DNA of 64,000 bases from Wurfbainia villosa. Its lineage: Eukaryota; Streptophyta; Magnoliopsida; Zingiberales; Zingiberaceae. The position numbers and the translations under genes are program-made. Location: the NCBI GenBank assembly GCA_025175895.1, contig JAKLTH010000238.1:6510001-6574000 (forward strand). The letters run 5' to 3'. The notes under the pieces were generated by a model. It made no database searches. It had not been told where the DNA came from and saw only the letters and a list, made by a program, of their open reading frames with translations. Of this stretch, positions 11,844-23,999 are shown one piece after another; within the stretch, counting starts at the first letter, position 1; every line of letters starts with the position of its first letter.

Positions 11844-12170
11844 AAATCGTAATCTCTATGTGAGATCGAGTATATTGATCTTTCTATGTCATTGAGCTAT
11901 ATTCTCCACCATATCATCATTTATATTTAAATAAATTTTATTTTATTTTATTATTGCTAACTAAAAAAAATTATCTCCCTCTTACTTATTTGATTTACAT
12001 ATTTATTATTTTTTATATCATCCAATTGAAACATTTTAAAAAATCTAATTTAGAGTTTAGAAACTCTAAATTTAGAATAAATTTGTCAACAGACCCTAAA
12101 TTTATTATATATCATCTTATTTTATTTTTCAAGATACTATTTCTATCCGTTAAACAGTAATCTCTATGTA
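11844..12170 (-). repeat. Continuation of the LINE-derived tandem repeat
   Basis: Begins AAATCGTAATCTCTATGTG directly after the 3' LTR and repeats the sequence at 4967-5105, then a further partial unit from about 12040. Shows that the LTR element landed in an existing tandem array. Confidence 0.6.
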
Positions 12171-12643
12171 ATGTGACTCCAACTTTATCATTTGCACTTA
12201 CCAACGCACCATCCCCGTAGAGATAATAAATTTCATCTCGTCGATCGGTTCATGTGCAATGGATCGTAACGATGTGAACCTATAAGATTGATCAGGTGGA
12301 CTAAATATGACTGTCAAAAGGAGCCAAACAAACAAACTAGACAGGTCGGAGAAGTTAAAAATATTCACAAGCAATTTATAAGATGATGGTAAAACTGAAC
12401 AAACATAAGATGACAGTGATCAGAAACATTTTGCAAAGAAGTTTGTTAACTGGAACTGTTTGCAAGAACAATTGCAATAACAGAAGATTTTTTTCAAAAA
12501 AAAAAAAAATTACAGCTCAGTTATCATTATTGCAAAGAGCATCAAGAGTATCATTCTCGACTTCTTTTGCTTGTCCAACTCGAAGAATCTAGCATTTTTA
12601 TGCTTACAATGAAGAAACAAAAGGCAGCGGCGCCGATTCGTAA

Positions 12644-15600
12644 CTAATCTGATACCTCTGGCATTTTATCTGCTGCGGCTGCGGCTGCGGCTGCAGCTCC
12701 CTGATTCTCCAAAGCTGTTATGCGCTTGTTTAGCGACTCGTAGCGTTCATCGACAGTTTGGGAAATGGTATTCACCTGGAAAACCAAGAATCGACCAATT
12801 TGTTACTACTATGACCTTTTGTTATTCGTGCTATGATCGAACAAAATAAAATGACCAAAGACTGGTAGTCATTGCATCGACACGAAAGGGAAATTTTAAT
12901 ACAAAATAAACCACTCGACGATCCGCCCATTGCGTTCAATAATAGACAGTTCAAACAGCTAAAGGGCGTGCCAAGGAATTTGCTAATAGCAGCTTCCAGG
13001 GTTTGTGGCACGATATGATCATCGTACCGAGTGATATCGAAGTGTGCATGAGTCGGAACCCTTGCTCATTTCAAAAACATTGTTCTTTTACAAAATATTG
13101 GAAGAAAACTGCCCCATTGCAATGAAGCAAATATAGAGAGTAGAAAATTTTATCAGTAGCGATACAAAAAGGCCAGGCCACAAAAGATTTTTGCTATTGT
13201 GGCACAATTGGTTATGTAATAGACCACAATAAGATCTTCAAACAGTTAAGCCATTTGCACACCACTTGACTAGAGCTCGAGTGAGCTTGTTAAGCTCAGC
13301 TCAGCCTGTCACCTTAATGAGCAGATCTAAGCTTTTATGTTTGACTCGCCGTCTAAACAAAGTAGAACGAGTGAGCAACATAGAGGATGCCAAGTAGAAC
13401 CCCCATCCACGTTCGCTGTGTTTATAAATGAATAGGCTTGCTCACAAGCTCACTAATAAGCTAATGAAAAAACATTTTTATATAGAGGTAGTTACAAAAA
13501 ATCCTGTTATAAACATGGACTTGACTCTAATTTTAGTGAAATATGAACTTCTATACTACATAATAGTTTGATGGATTCATTCATTGAACATTTGCCTTAG
13601 TTTAACACTGACTGACAACCTAACGTAACTCTCCTCCTTTATCCGGATTTGGAACCGGTCATGACAGGGTTAACTCATCATGGACAGAGTCATTGGATCA
13701 GCTCTAAGTCCCTATCTTTTTACACTGATCATAGACAAACTAACTGGACACATCCAAGATAGTACCGTGGTACATGTTATTTACAGATGATACTGTTTTG
13801 ATAGATAAGACACGTGATGGAGTAAATATTAAATTTGAATCTTGGCAAGAAACACTAAAAGTGAAAGGTTTTAAACTTAATAGAGTAAAGACAGAATATA
13901 TGAAATTTAAGTTTAACAATATTAGACATAACGAGACAAGTGTTAAGATAGGAGATGATGAGTTGGTTGGAACTGAGAGTTTTAAGTATTTAGAATCATT
14001 TTTGCAAGACGATAAAAGGATTGAGAGAGATGTCTTATACAGAATATACGTAGGATGGTTGAAATGAAGGAGAGTATCGAGTATTTTATGTGATCGTAAA
14101 ATGCCTCTAAAATTAAGGGAAGTTCTACAAAATAATAGTTAGACATGCTATATTACATGACGTTGAATGTTGGACTACGACTCAAGCACATAAGCAGAAG
14201 ATGAGAGTTGTAGAGATGAGGATGTTAAGGTGAATGTATGGACATACGAGGATAAACAAAATAAAAAATGAGAACATTAAAGAGAAAGTCTGCATCTATT
14301 GAGGAAAAACTCCAAGAGACATATTTAAGGTAGTACGGATATGTACTTAGACGAACAAAAAATGCTCCAGTTAAGTAGTGCGCAATAATAAAATAAAATA
14401 AAATAATTTAAGTATAAATGATGATATGGTAGGGAATAGAATCCAATGACATAAAAAGATCTATATAGACGACCCCACATAGTGGAATAAAATTTGATTG
14501 TTGTTGTTGGTTGTTGTATGAGCTTCTACACTACACATCAACTCCATTTTCTTTCCCAATGATAAGGGGGTGAAAGTATACAAAATTTGAACTGCCATAC
14601 AGCTTAGTAAAATTTAAACGCATGGAATTTAAACTTGAATATCATATTTAAATCTGGCTCATTCTCAAGATTGATACTAAATTGTAAAGTTTAATCAGTG
14701 CAAGATAATGTTTAGAGCAAATTGTATTGTTTCCAGCCCTACCCGAAAGATAGGTTGGGTAGTGTTCTTCCTGTTGCCTTTAAGGCTATAGACCTTATTA
14801 CATATCAAAGATTGGATGATAAAAATAAATGATTTTGTTTTTCCTTCCCTTCTCCTCGTATGAAGGTTTGTAAGAACAGAAATGCTTTCGCATGCCACAT
14901 GAAGCTCATATTCTTGAGTTTTGATTGGAGAAAGCATAAGCATTCGTTTGTATTACATGAAAATAAATAGCCTTGTCCTGTGATTATTATATATAATAAC
15001 TTGCAAATTGTAATCAAGAAAATCAATTTTTGCTGCAATCATCCATATGAAAATATTATGACTCGTACATCGACTGCCAAAGATAAGGTAAATTATTTGT
15101 CTGAACATACCCAACTCTAGCATCAAAAGTTTGTCATTTTCAGATCAAAAAGTAAGGGGAAAAATCATCTATGAGCAAGAAAAAAAAGATTAAAATAGGA
15201 CTGCTCGCATAATAATTATGGCCCCAAAAAACTCACAAAGGTAATTAAAATAGTCTATCATATTTAGCATCCGAACTAAGTAGAAAACCAACATTGCCTT
15301 CTTCACTGAAACATAGCCATATAATCCCAATCTTGCATTTCATTATGTACAATAAAATAATTGCAAATTCAAGGTGTAACCTTTGACATCATGGGAAATG
15401 GAAAAAAACAAGACATTTATGTTAAAATTAAGGAAAATTTAAAATCTGTTTTTCTTCAAGCCCTTCTCATTAAAGAAGTTTTTTTTATCTAACTACGATA
15501 AGAATAATGATCTAATAAAGTATATCATTGTAATATGATGTTCAAGGATTAGAGACCTACATAGCCAAATTGCAATAAAATGAAATGCCTTCTAACCAAA

Positions 15601-16855
15601 GTAATAAACTGAAACTTCTAAAAGCATCCTTGAAATCATTGGAACTAATGACTTTCTAATTCTAAAAATGGTGTGTTAGCTCACTACATCAGGTATTGTA
15701 TGTAAGCAACTTTTAAAAATTTTCTTGAAATCATTAGACAGTTAGCACTGAAAACTTTCTTATTCTAATATTATTATGTTAGATAGCTGTGTGTGTGCGT
15801 CTAGGAAATATTATACCCTTCTCAAATCTGACCAAAGGACATAAGCTCCATAAGTTCATGTAGCCAGTAGCCCTCCTGAAACCAAGGAAACACTTTGCGC
15901 AACTTACAGAACTTTACAAACTCATTCAGAGCACAGATATTTGGCTAGAGTGTATCTGAGAGTTTCCCAAGTTAGATAAGCTTATGCATTGCAAACACAA
16001 AATGTACATGATTGTATAGAAAAGCAAGTTCCTCTCCCAAATTAGGATCACAAAACTTCATAACCATAGACAAGTGAGTTCAAATAAGGTGTATCAGCTA
16101 AATAAGATAATTTTTGGCTGGTATAATCATGCATGACTAATGAGATACCTTTTGTCCACTAAGGCCCCCTTTTGACCTAAACAAGAAGGCGTTTTGGAAT
16201 ACCAGTGAAGCTAAATAGTTGCGTGAGCCCAAGACTAGTTCGAGTGAAAAAATTTCATCAACACCGGGATGCATAAATGAAGTCATATAAGTTACCATTG
16301 CAGGTAGATTTTGGGAATGAACTCCACAATTTGGGCATCTAAACCAGATAATCAACCCACATTTGTCCAGATGACCTTTAGTAACTCTAAATCAAACAAA
16401 GCCATTACATACTTTTCCTACTCATCCAAGCCTAAAGACAATCATTCAACCCAAACATCTAGTTTCTATATTTAATCACGATCCTAGAAGACTCGGTCTT
16501 TGAAGTAGAACAGCATGCTCTCCCACAAACTACGTCTTCAAATTGAATCCTACTATCAAGCCATACATCCATGGAAGCTTCTCTACCGAAAAGCTATACT
16601 CACAGATAATTTCGCGAAGAAAAAATAAAGGTAGGGTTTTTATACTAGCAATTCACCACCGAACGCGGACAAGCATCAAAGGCGCGCACGCTAAGAATTT
16701 ATAATCAGAATAGGAAGCCGTGAAGGGCGAACCTGTCGGCGAATGGCATCTTGAGCGAGCATGTAGTCCTTGTAGAGGAGATAGAAGCCGGCGAGAGAGG
16801 CCGTGGCTGCGCCGGCGAAGAAGGATGCCATCCTAACCCGGAAAAGGAACCCCAT
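12644..16855 (-). CDS. Small single-pass membrane protein, two exons, function unknown
   Basis: Exons 16733-16855 (41 codons) and 12644-12775 (43 codons plus stop) join in frame across a 3.96-kb GT..AG intron to give an 84-residue protein. The N-terminus MGFLFRVRMASFFAGAATAS continues into a hydrophobic segment (about 9-28) that could be a signal anchor. Then comes a charged KDYMLAQDAIRRQ stretch, a short predicted coiled coil (VNTISQTVDERYESLNKRITALENQ, here in two parts: VNTISQTVDERYES and LNKRITALENQ) and a run of nine Ala before the acidic C-terminus. An internal Met at residue 9 is an alternative start; I chose the upstream one because the frame is open and the residues are family-like. 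I cannot name it; organelle targeting is possible. The intron contains a LINE fragment in the opposite orientation. Confidence 0.72.
13675..14505 (+). mobile_element. LINE (non-LTR) reverse transcriptase 3' fragment
   Basis: An open stretch at 13774-14067 encodes MLFTDDTVLIDKTRDGVN, with the F-x-DD catalytic motif of reverse transcriptase, followed by FKLNRVKTEYMKF and FKYLESFLQDD, standard for plant LINE pol. Beyond the stop the degraded frames still read like the LINE C-terminus (RMLRWM-type segment). It ends near a GTTGTTGTTG tail at about 14500. Truncated at 5' and frameshifted; lies inside the intron of the gene on the other strand. Confidence 0.8.
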
Positions 16856-16989
16856 CTGCCTCTCTCTCTCTCTCTCTTTGCCTCTCCTTCCGTCTCACTC
16901 CCACGCTTCCTCGCCTCGCGATCACCGGAGATCAAGCTTACGACGACGGCAAGGTGTTCGCGTTGTGTCCGAGCCGACGAGTTGCGCCA

Positions 16990-17520
16990 TTCACTAATAA
17001 ATATATCGCCTTATCGGCCCATGAGCCCATTTACCATCATAAATTCCCAGTTTTCAAGGCCCAATTAAAACCACGAAATTTTGCTTTTCTTTAAAAAAAC
17101 AATAATTTTAAAATCTTCAAAATACTTTATTTTTTTAATAATTAAATTATTATTGTCCCAAAAAATACAAATCGTATGAAAAAAAACTAATGTTCCATGT
17201 TTCTTGCCTAAAAAATAATGCACGAGATATTATTATGAAAAATAAATTTAAAAAATAATGTTCCAATAATAAACAAATAAATATTTAAAAAAAAAAGTAA
17301 GACTTATATTTGGGATTTCGCTCTTTTGATATTAACACTCCCAAACAAACTCTTCTTCTAGATAAGTTTTTTATTTTTTATTAATTTATTTTAGTTAAAA
17401 AAAATATTTTTTCATAGCACAAATAATTAATATTTATTTTAAAAAATAGTTTTGCTATTACGACGATGATTTCCCGCGCATCGTGCGTGACTCAAATTCG
17501 TCGTCCATTCCATCACGCAC
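16990..17520. other. AT-rich intergenic spacer
   Basis: Poly-A and poly-T runs only. I see no gene or clear element. Confidence 0.5.
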
Positions 17521-17529
17521 GATGCCCGA

Positions 17530-18460
17530 TTTACCGTCTGATCGCACAGAATGCATTGTAAATGGAAATGCATAGTATTTTCGTCGAGCACACTATAGTA
17601 AATTCTTGAACTCGTCAGGTTGCCTACACAGTTCTCGTCGTTGGCAACAAGCTCGCGGTCGTGATCGAATCACAGTCATGCATGATCAGACCAAATTGCA
17701 CTCGGAATTCAGTCCCATCATGGGCGCAATCGGATCGGATTTTGATCACGATCCGATCGGAGTCCGATCCCTTATGGTTCAAGGATTGGGCTATTCATGT
17801 GCATCTGATCACATGGTGGATAATAGAGATATTCACGGATGAATTGTGCAGCATAACATTACTATGCACAACGATCAATGCGTGACACGTTCTTCACCGT
17901 CTGATCTATCACGATTACATAGTGATTTCACCTGCACTTCCTTCTTCGGTGAGCATTATAGCATAACCCCTGAACCCGTCAGGGTCGCCACTCGACGTCG
18001 TAGGCACAGTCCGATCGATCAGACCTCAATTGGATTCGGATCAAATTACGATCGAAAATCAACCAAATTGTGGTCGCTAGGGCGGCAAGCGCTGACTGCC
18101 ACAATCGTGGGTGATTCCGATAGTAATCCGGTCGGACCTCGATGTCAGTTAGACGTTGGTCAGATTTCGATCAGAATTTGATCGAATTACGATAGCTAAT
18201 GCTGCAATCACAAATCCGATCGAAATTCGATTGTGATCCAACCAAATTACGGCTTGATTCCAATCAGATTGCGGTTGAAATCCAATCGGAATATAACCAG
18301 TGCAACGGCTACTGGCAGCCATAATCCGCCCAAAATTCAGCTGCAATCCGATCGAACTTTGATGTCGATTGGACTCCGATGTCGATTGAACTCTAGTGTC
18401 GGTTGAACCGTGACCAGATTGCGATCGGAATCCAACCACTCGGTGGCGATGTTAAGAGTT
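17530..18460. repeat. Dispersed GATCGGAATCCGATC-rich repeat, copy 1
   Basis: Dense short motifs such as GATCGGATTC and CCGATCGAAATTCGA in both orientations, with a landmark CCTGAACCCGTCAGGG (about 17968) that recurs near 62.82 kb as CCTGAACCCGTCGGG. Similar texture appears at 23.72-23.97, 30.13-30.56 and 62.8-63.05 kb. Frames are open by composition, not by protein similarity. Confidence 0.5.
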
Positions 18461-18499
18461 TTTTCTGGCGAAAAACACTGTGCTTGCTCAGGAGTCACA

Positions 18500-19700
18500 A
18501 AAGAAGACACTTAAGATATATATATATAGAGAGAGAGAAATGTTATCCTACATAATTCATCAGTGAATACCTATATTATCCATCATCCGATCGGGTGTGC
18601 ACTATAGCCTGATCCTTATTGAACTCTAGGAGATCAAACAAAGCTGGATGACTATGACATTGTGGTCGCCACGCGCGATATTGTGGCTGCATTTACGAGA
18701 GTAATGACACGACTTGAGGATGGCATAAGCGACCCTTGAAATTCAAAGATTGAGCTTTAGTGTGCATCCGATCGAATATGTCGTGAGGGATGCTATGAGA
18801 GAGACGATGCGGCATGCAACGAATCGAACGATGGACCACGAGTTATACACGGGTTTCGTGTGCGTCGATCAATTGCGCGCCTATGCGCACCTCCTCTCAC
18901 GAACAGTGAACTCACTATTCAATGAACAATGAATTTACTGTTCACACACATACTGCACGTGCACTAGCGCACAGTAGATCAGCCGCGTAGGATATATATA
19001 TAATAATTTTTTTTTAAAAGTAAGATATTATTTTCATTATACCGTAAACATTTCTCTCGAATTATTATCTAAATGTAATTTATAAAAAATTTGTACACGA
19101 CAATTTCAACTTTTGACTTATATTCTTTTAAAATAATTAGATTTTTTTTTTGGGGTTCGAGAATCTCCTCCTTTATTCTGTAAAAGTTAGGAATTTATTC
19201 AACTAACGATCTCTCATCACCGTCCAAGCGCGTGAGAGAGGAGGTAAATCACGGAGGACAAAGTCCTTGACACGATGTGAGCAGAGAGGATCCATCCGGC
19301 CGAGAGAATTTTAGACCTTCGTTCGGAATCGAGCTCATTCATTCTATAAGTAACCCCTGTCTTACCATCGTGCCATCCCCATGGTGATAAATCCTCCTTT
19401 ATTCCATTCCACATCGAAAAGTAAATAAGATTAATTAGGAAGGTCACGAATCCTTAAATTCTAAATTCTATTGCTCGTGTATTTGAAAATAACATCTTAA
19501 TTATACATTAGAATAAAATTGTTTATAATATATATTTTTTAAATCTCACACGAAATTTCACGAATCAAACTATCCTTATTATTTGTGGGGCTTACGTAGC
19601 TCGGTGCGATGGTTAAGATGGAAGGGCGAAAATTATTTCATTACGATTCGATTTCTCTCTTAGATATTGTTTCTTAGAATTTTAAATTAAATCTATTTCT
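18500..19700. other. Intergenic DNA with short repeats
   Basis: A (TA)n/(GA)n stretch at about 18520. A palindromic-looking GAACAGTGAACTC block is at 18900-18960. A copy of the GTAAATCACGG dispersed family is at 19200-19390. No gene found. Confidence 0.45.
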
Positions 19701-19710
19701 TATACTTTAA

Positions 19711-20556
19711 GGCTACGTTTGGTATGCCATAATCTGTCTTGTAATATAATTCAGATTACATTACAAGACAGATTCTTTTATTTGTTATTGTCTTAGAATT
19801 GTAATGTAATGTAATCTGGATTCTAAAGTAAAGTTTTATGTCTGGATTCTCCAAAACCTATGTAATCAGGATTACATTCTGAACTCATTCGTACGATAAA
19901 TTACATTTGCATCGTGCAAATGATTTATTGCATGCGTGCAAATATGATTTATTGCGTGCAAATGGGATTTAAATGCGATTGACGATCGGTGACGATCGAT
20001 CGTGATCGATCGGCGATCGGCAGCGATCGGCCAAACCGGGCGACAGCGGCGGCCGATCGGCAACCGTCGTGGTCGGCAAACGGCCGTCGATGGCCGGCCG
20101 TCGGCGCCAAGCCGACTGATGCCGGCCGAGGTGACCGTCGATGGCCATTCTGACCGGCCGTCAGCGATCGCGGTAATCAACCACAGGCGGTGATCGGAAC
20201 GATCGGCCGGCCGATAGACCGGCCGATCGCGGCACCGTGACCGACGGTGATGGCCAAACGGGTGATCGCGTGATCGGTCGCCGATGATCGGCGATGGCCG
20301 GCCGATGACAATAGCCGTACGAGTCGATCCCCGGTTGGCCGCCGTCTATCGTCGTTGTTGTCTACGTCATCGTCGTCGATCCATTCCTATCGTCTTTGTA
20401 ATGGACACCAAACAAAAGAATGTAATGACCTTTGTAATTCAAGATTACATACAATTTGTATCCAAACAATGTAATGTAATCAAGATTATATTGCATTCAA
20501 TTACAACTTGGATTACATTACAACTTAGATTACATTACGTCCTACCAAACGCAGCC
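19711..20556. mobile_element. PIF/Harbinger-like TIR element with TAA target duplication
   Basis: Begins GGCTACGTTTGGTA and ends TACCAAACGCAGCC (inverse GGCTGCGTTTGGTA). It is flanked by TAA at 19708-19710 and 20557-20559. Subterminal sequence is rich in GTAATGTAATC in both orientations. The core (19980-20390) is GC-rich GATCGGC repeats and is not a transposase, so it is a non-autonomous, MITE-like element of 846 bp. Confidence 0.8.
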
Positions 20557-20706
20557 TAAAGTGTGAGCCCTCGTTGAAAGATTTTGAGCCAAACCATAGA
20601 TTACTCTTTGACTCTATCACAATCCTCCGATTTATTCCAATGGACGATACCCCATAGAAAATGATCTATATATTTAAAAATAATCGGATCAAAGATCTGG
20701 ACATTT

Positions 20707-20711
<5 letters not shown>

Positions 20712-20740
<29 letters not shown>
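20712..20740. repeat. (TA)n microsatellite
   Basis: About 28 bp of alternating TA at the left edge of the GC-rich repeat block. Confidence 0.9.
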
Positions 20741-20742
<2 letters not shown>

Positions 20743-20744
20743 TG

Positions 20745-22194
20745 ATCTCCTGCACGACGATCTTGTGCGCGCCCGTGCGCTCCACGCGTGAGTCATTCGC
20801 GTTGTCGCCACGTCGTCCGACCATCGCCGATCGTCGGACTGGACGCAATCGACGTGCAACTCGCTAGCAGGGCTTGAATTCCGACCAGTTAGCGCTCGGA
20901 ATCCGGCGCAAACCGATCGAAAATGACCGAAACACACAGCAGGCAGTGGCGCGACCACTGTCGGCCGTGATCGGGTCGGATTCCGACCGAATCGCGATCG
21001 AAATCCGGCGTCGGACGGACCGGCAACCAACGCCGATCAGTCCAGTATACTCAGTCGGCTGCGATTCGACTGCCGACCGACCAAATCGCGGTCGAAATTG
21101 GTTGCCCGATTTCGGCCGTGATCGGGTCGGATTCCAATCAAATTGTCGTCGGAATCCGACGGAGGACGGACCGACAGGCGACGCTAGCCCGTCCTGCGTC
21201 GGATTCTGGCCAGAATCCGGCCCAATCGCAACCGACAGTGGCTGCGCCATTGTCGACCACGTGTTTCCGGTCGATTTGCGCCGGAATCTGGGCGCTAATC
21301 GGCCGAAATCCGAGCTCTGTCGGCCGTCGCGAAGTTGCGCATCGTCGATCCGCGCGATCCGATCCGATGGTGACGGGTGACGGCGGTGAGCAGCGCATTG
21401 GTCGGCGTGGAGCGCACGGACACGCAAAAATTCATCGCACAGTAAATCATTTTCATATATATACAGAGAGAGTGAGTGTGGTTTGATCGCCTGCGCGACT
21501 GATCCTTGTGTGCCTGTGCGCGACGTGCTCCGAGTTGTCCGATCAACCGCGAGCACAGTGTGAGTCACGCGCGTTGTTGTCGTCGCCGCCGCGTCGTCCG
21601 ACCGCCGCGTCGTCCGACCGCCGCGTCGTCCGGCCCCCGCCGACCGCCGGACCGGGCGCGATCGACACGCCACTCGTCGGCGGTCCGGCGGGGGGAGTTT
21701 ACCGGTCGGAATCCGGCGCTAATCGGTCGGAAATCACCAAAGATCGCGCGGCGGCATGGTCACCTCATGCCGCGATCATCGCGGCCAATTGTGGTCGAAT
21801 CCGGCCGACGCTAGACGGACGGCCGATGATGCCGTCCGATCTAATCGACCGACACCGTCGAATCGGTCGGAATCCGGCCCGATCAAATCGATCGCCGATT
21901 CGCGGCCGATTTCGGCGATTCGGCCACAACGACGGTCCGAATGGCGGCCAATCGATTATCTTCCGGACGGTGACATCGCATTCGATTCGTCATCGGCGTT
22001 GATTCCGACCGCAATTCAGCCGGAATCCGGCCGCGATCTTTGGTATTTCTGGCCGGTTAGCGCCGGATTCCGACCGCTAACCGGCCGAGAAACTCCCCCC
22101 GTCGGACCGTCGGCGAGTGACGCGTCGATCGCATCCAATCCGGTGGTCGGACGATGCGGTGGCGACGACGTTAGTGACGCGGGGTCAGCGAGAG

Positions 22195-22195
<1 letters not shown>
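20745..22195. repeat. GC-rich repeat block with direct and inverted copies
   Basis: Segments starting at 20745 and at 21485 are direct relatives (shared GATCGCCTGC/TGTGCGC start, CGTCGTCCGACC, CGCGATCGACACG, CGGAATCCGGCGCTAATCGG). The right end (22020-22190) is an inverted relative of 21600-21750, with GCGCCGGATTCCGACCGCTA matching the reverse strand. Long open frames here follow from composition; no protein family is recognisable. Related to the core of the GBSSI intron insertion at 1430-1770. Confidence 0.55.

Positions 22196-22273
<78 letters not shown>
22196..22273. repeat. (TA)39 microsatellite
   Basis: About 78 bp of uninterrupted alternating TA on the right flank of the GC-rich inverted repeat. 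Confidence 0.95.
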
Positions 22274-22274
<1 letters not shown>

Positions 22275-22279
22275 CAGTC

Positions 22280-23715
22280 ATGAGCACGCAGGGATACCAT
22301 GGATGTTGAACTTGAGCTAGAGCTAATAACTTGACTACAAAATGCAAACATAGCGAATGGAGTTGCAAACTCATGGCTAGTTAGGTCACAATTTGCACAT
22401 GAATTATCGCCATCAGTGAAAAATCTCATCCTAAAAAAAATAATTATTATTTCTAATCGCGAAATCAAAAGTTTTAATCGATCCGAATTAATATTCGGAT
22501 TATTTTTTTTCTAACAAATAATGTTTTAAAAAAAAAATCTCCGAATTAAAGTCCGGAGAAAGATACACGTGGCTCCGCCGCTGTCGATTTTGTTACGACA
22601 GCGATCGATCGTCGAGCCAGACAACGGAAAAGGGTCAAACTAGCTCGTGTCCTACTCGCACGTGACTCGGGTGGGGCCAAAGCGTTGACTTATGTTTTAG
22701 TCAAACTTGGCGGTCAAAGGCTCATGTTCAACGCGTTGCCCGAAAAGTAATTTGCGTTTTCATCGTTGGTCAAAGAAAAAGATCCTTTTTTTTTTTGTTT
22801 GCGCATTAGATTTTTCTTCCTTTGATTTTTTTTTTTTCTTTTTCTTCTTCTTTTAATGGAAAAATCAAATATTGTCTCTTTGAATATGATAGATTGCATG
22901 AATCGTTAAATTGGAAATTAAAAAACACCGCAAAAATTAAATCTAATTTCTTGGGAGGGAAGGCAGAGACATCATGCATGAAACATATTTCCATAGAGAA
23001 TTATTGGGTCGTCGCTATAAATTTGAACAATAATTTGTATATTTAATAATAAAAAATATTTTTGATAAATCTTTTTTCCTTATATTTTTTAAATTTTTGC
23101 TATTTTTTTAATAAAAATAATTGATAATTTTTAGTCTTTACTCCCTCGAAAACTTACATCATCCGCTAAATCAACTTTCTTTTTTATTTACAATAGACGA
23201 TTTAGTAGTTTTAACATTTTTTTTTTTCATTTCACTAGAAAAAAATATAATTAAGAATCAAATTATGGATGCTTAGATGATTTTATGAATATTATACTAC
23301 TGTAGTATATCATTCTTAATATTTACTTGACTAATTCTTCGAATAACAATTTAGCTGGGAACAACTAATATAAATATTTTGATTATCTTTTTCGATCCAT
23401 TATATTTGTTTGATCCATCCAAAACATTAGCCTCATTTAACTCCACCGATCCAAATTATATAAAAGAATATTATCTACATAACTTATTCATAATATCCAT
23501 AAATATCTTTATTATTCATCATCTGTATATCCATCTGTGCACAATGCACAATAATTATCAGAGTAGATCTTTATTTTATAAAGACACAATGGTCCTATAC
23601 AAAATTTTAAAATATATCCTAATTTATATGTACTATTTTTTTCTAAAAAATAAATTTCTAGACTTAGACAAGAGCATTAAAAACTTTGAAAATTTTAGAC
23701 ACCGAGCGGGGACTT
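22280..23715. other. AT-rich intergenic DNA
   Basis: Poly-T and poly-A tracts and short random open frames. No supported gene. Confidence 0.45.
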
Positions 23716-23719
23716 CAAT

Positions 23720-23970
23720 AGCCTGACACATGGTTGACTCTGGTAACTGTCCTTTGCTCGTCATCGCTCAACATCTCGTAGATGCGCTTGGATTCCAATC
23801 GGAACACAATCAGATTTCAAACAAGATGTGGTCGAATTCTGATCGAATCGCGATCGAATTTTTCAATCGAATTGTAGCCGCAATTTGCAATCCTGGTCGA
23901 GACATAGCCAAATCACTATCGTTATCGTGCACGATCACTGCCACGATCACAACGAGTGAGACAATGTAAG
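23720..23970. repeat. Dispersed GATCGG-rich repeat, copy 2
   Basis: Same motif texture as 17530-18460 (CGATCGAATTTTTCAATCGA and similar). Bounded by AT-rich DNA. Confidence 0.4.
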
Positions 23971-23999
23971 CGATCTAACTGGATTAATTAGGGATTATA

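Noticed and set aside
20864..22274. Long open frames up to 269 codons on both strands
   Set aside because: They lie in GC-rich, short-period repeats that are open in several frames at once; no domain is recognisable and some run into the (TA)n tract as Tyr-Ile repeats.
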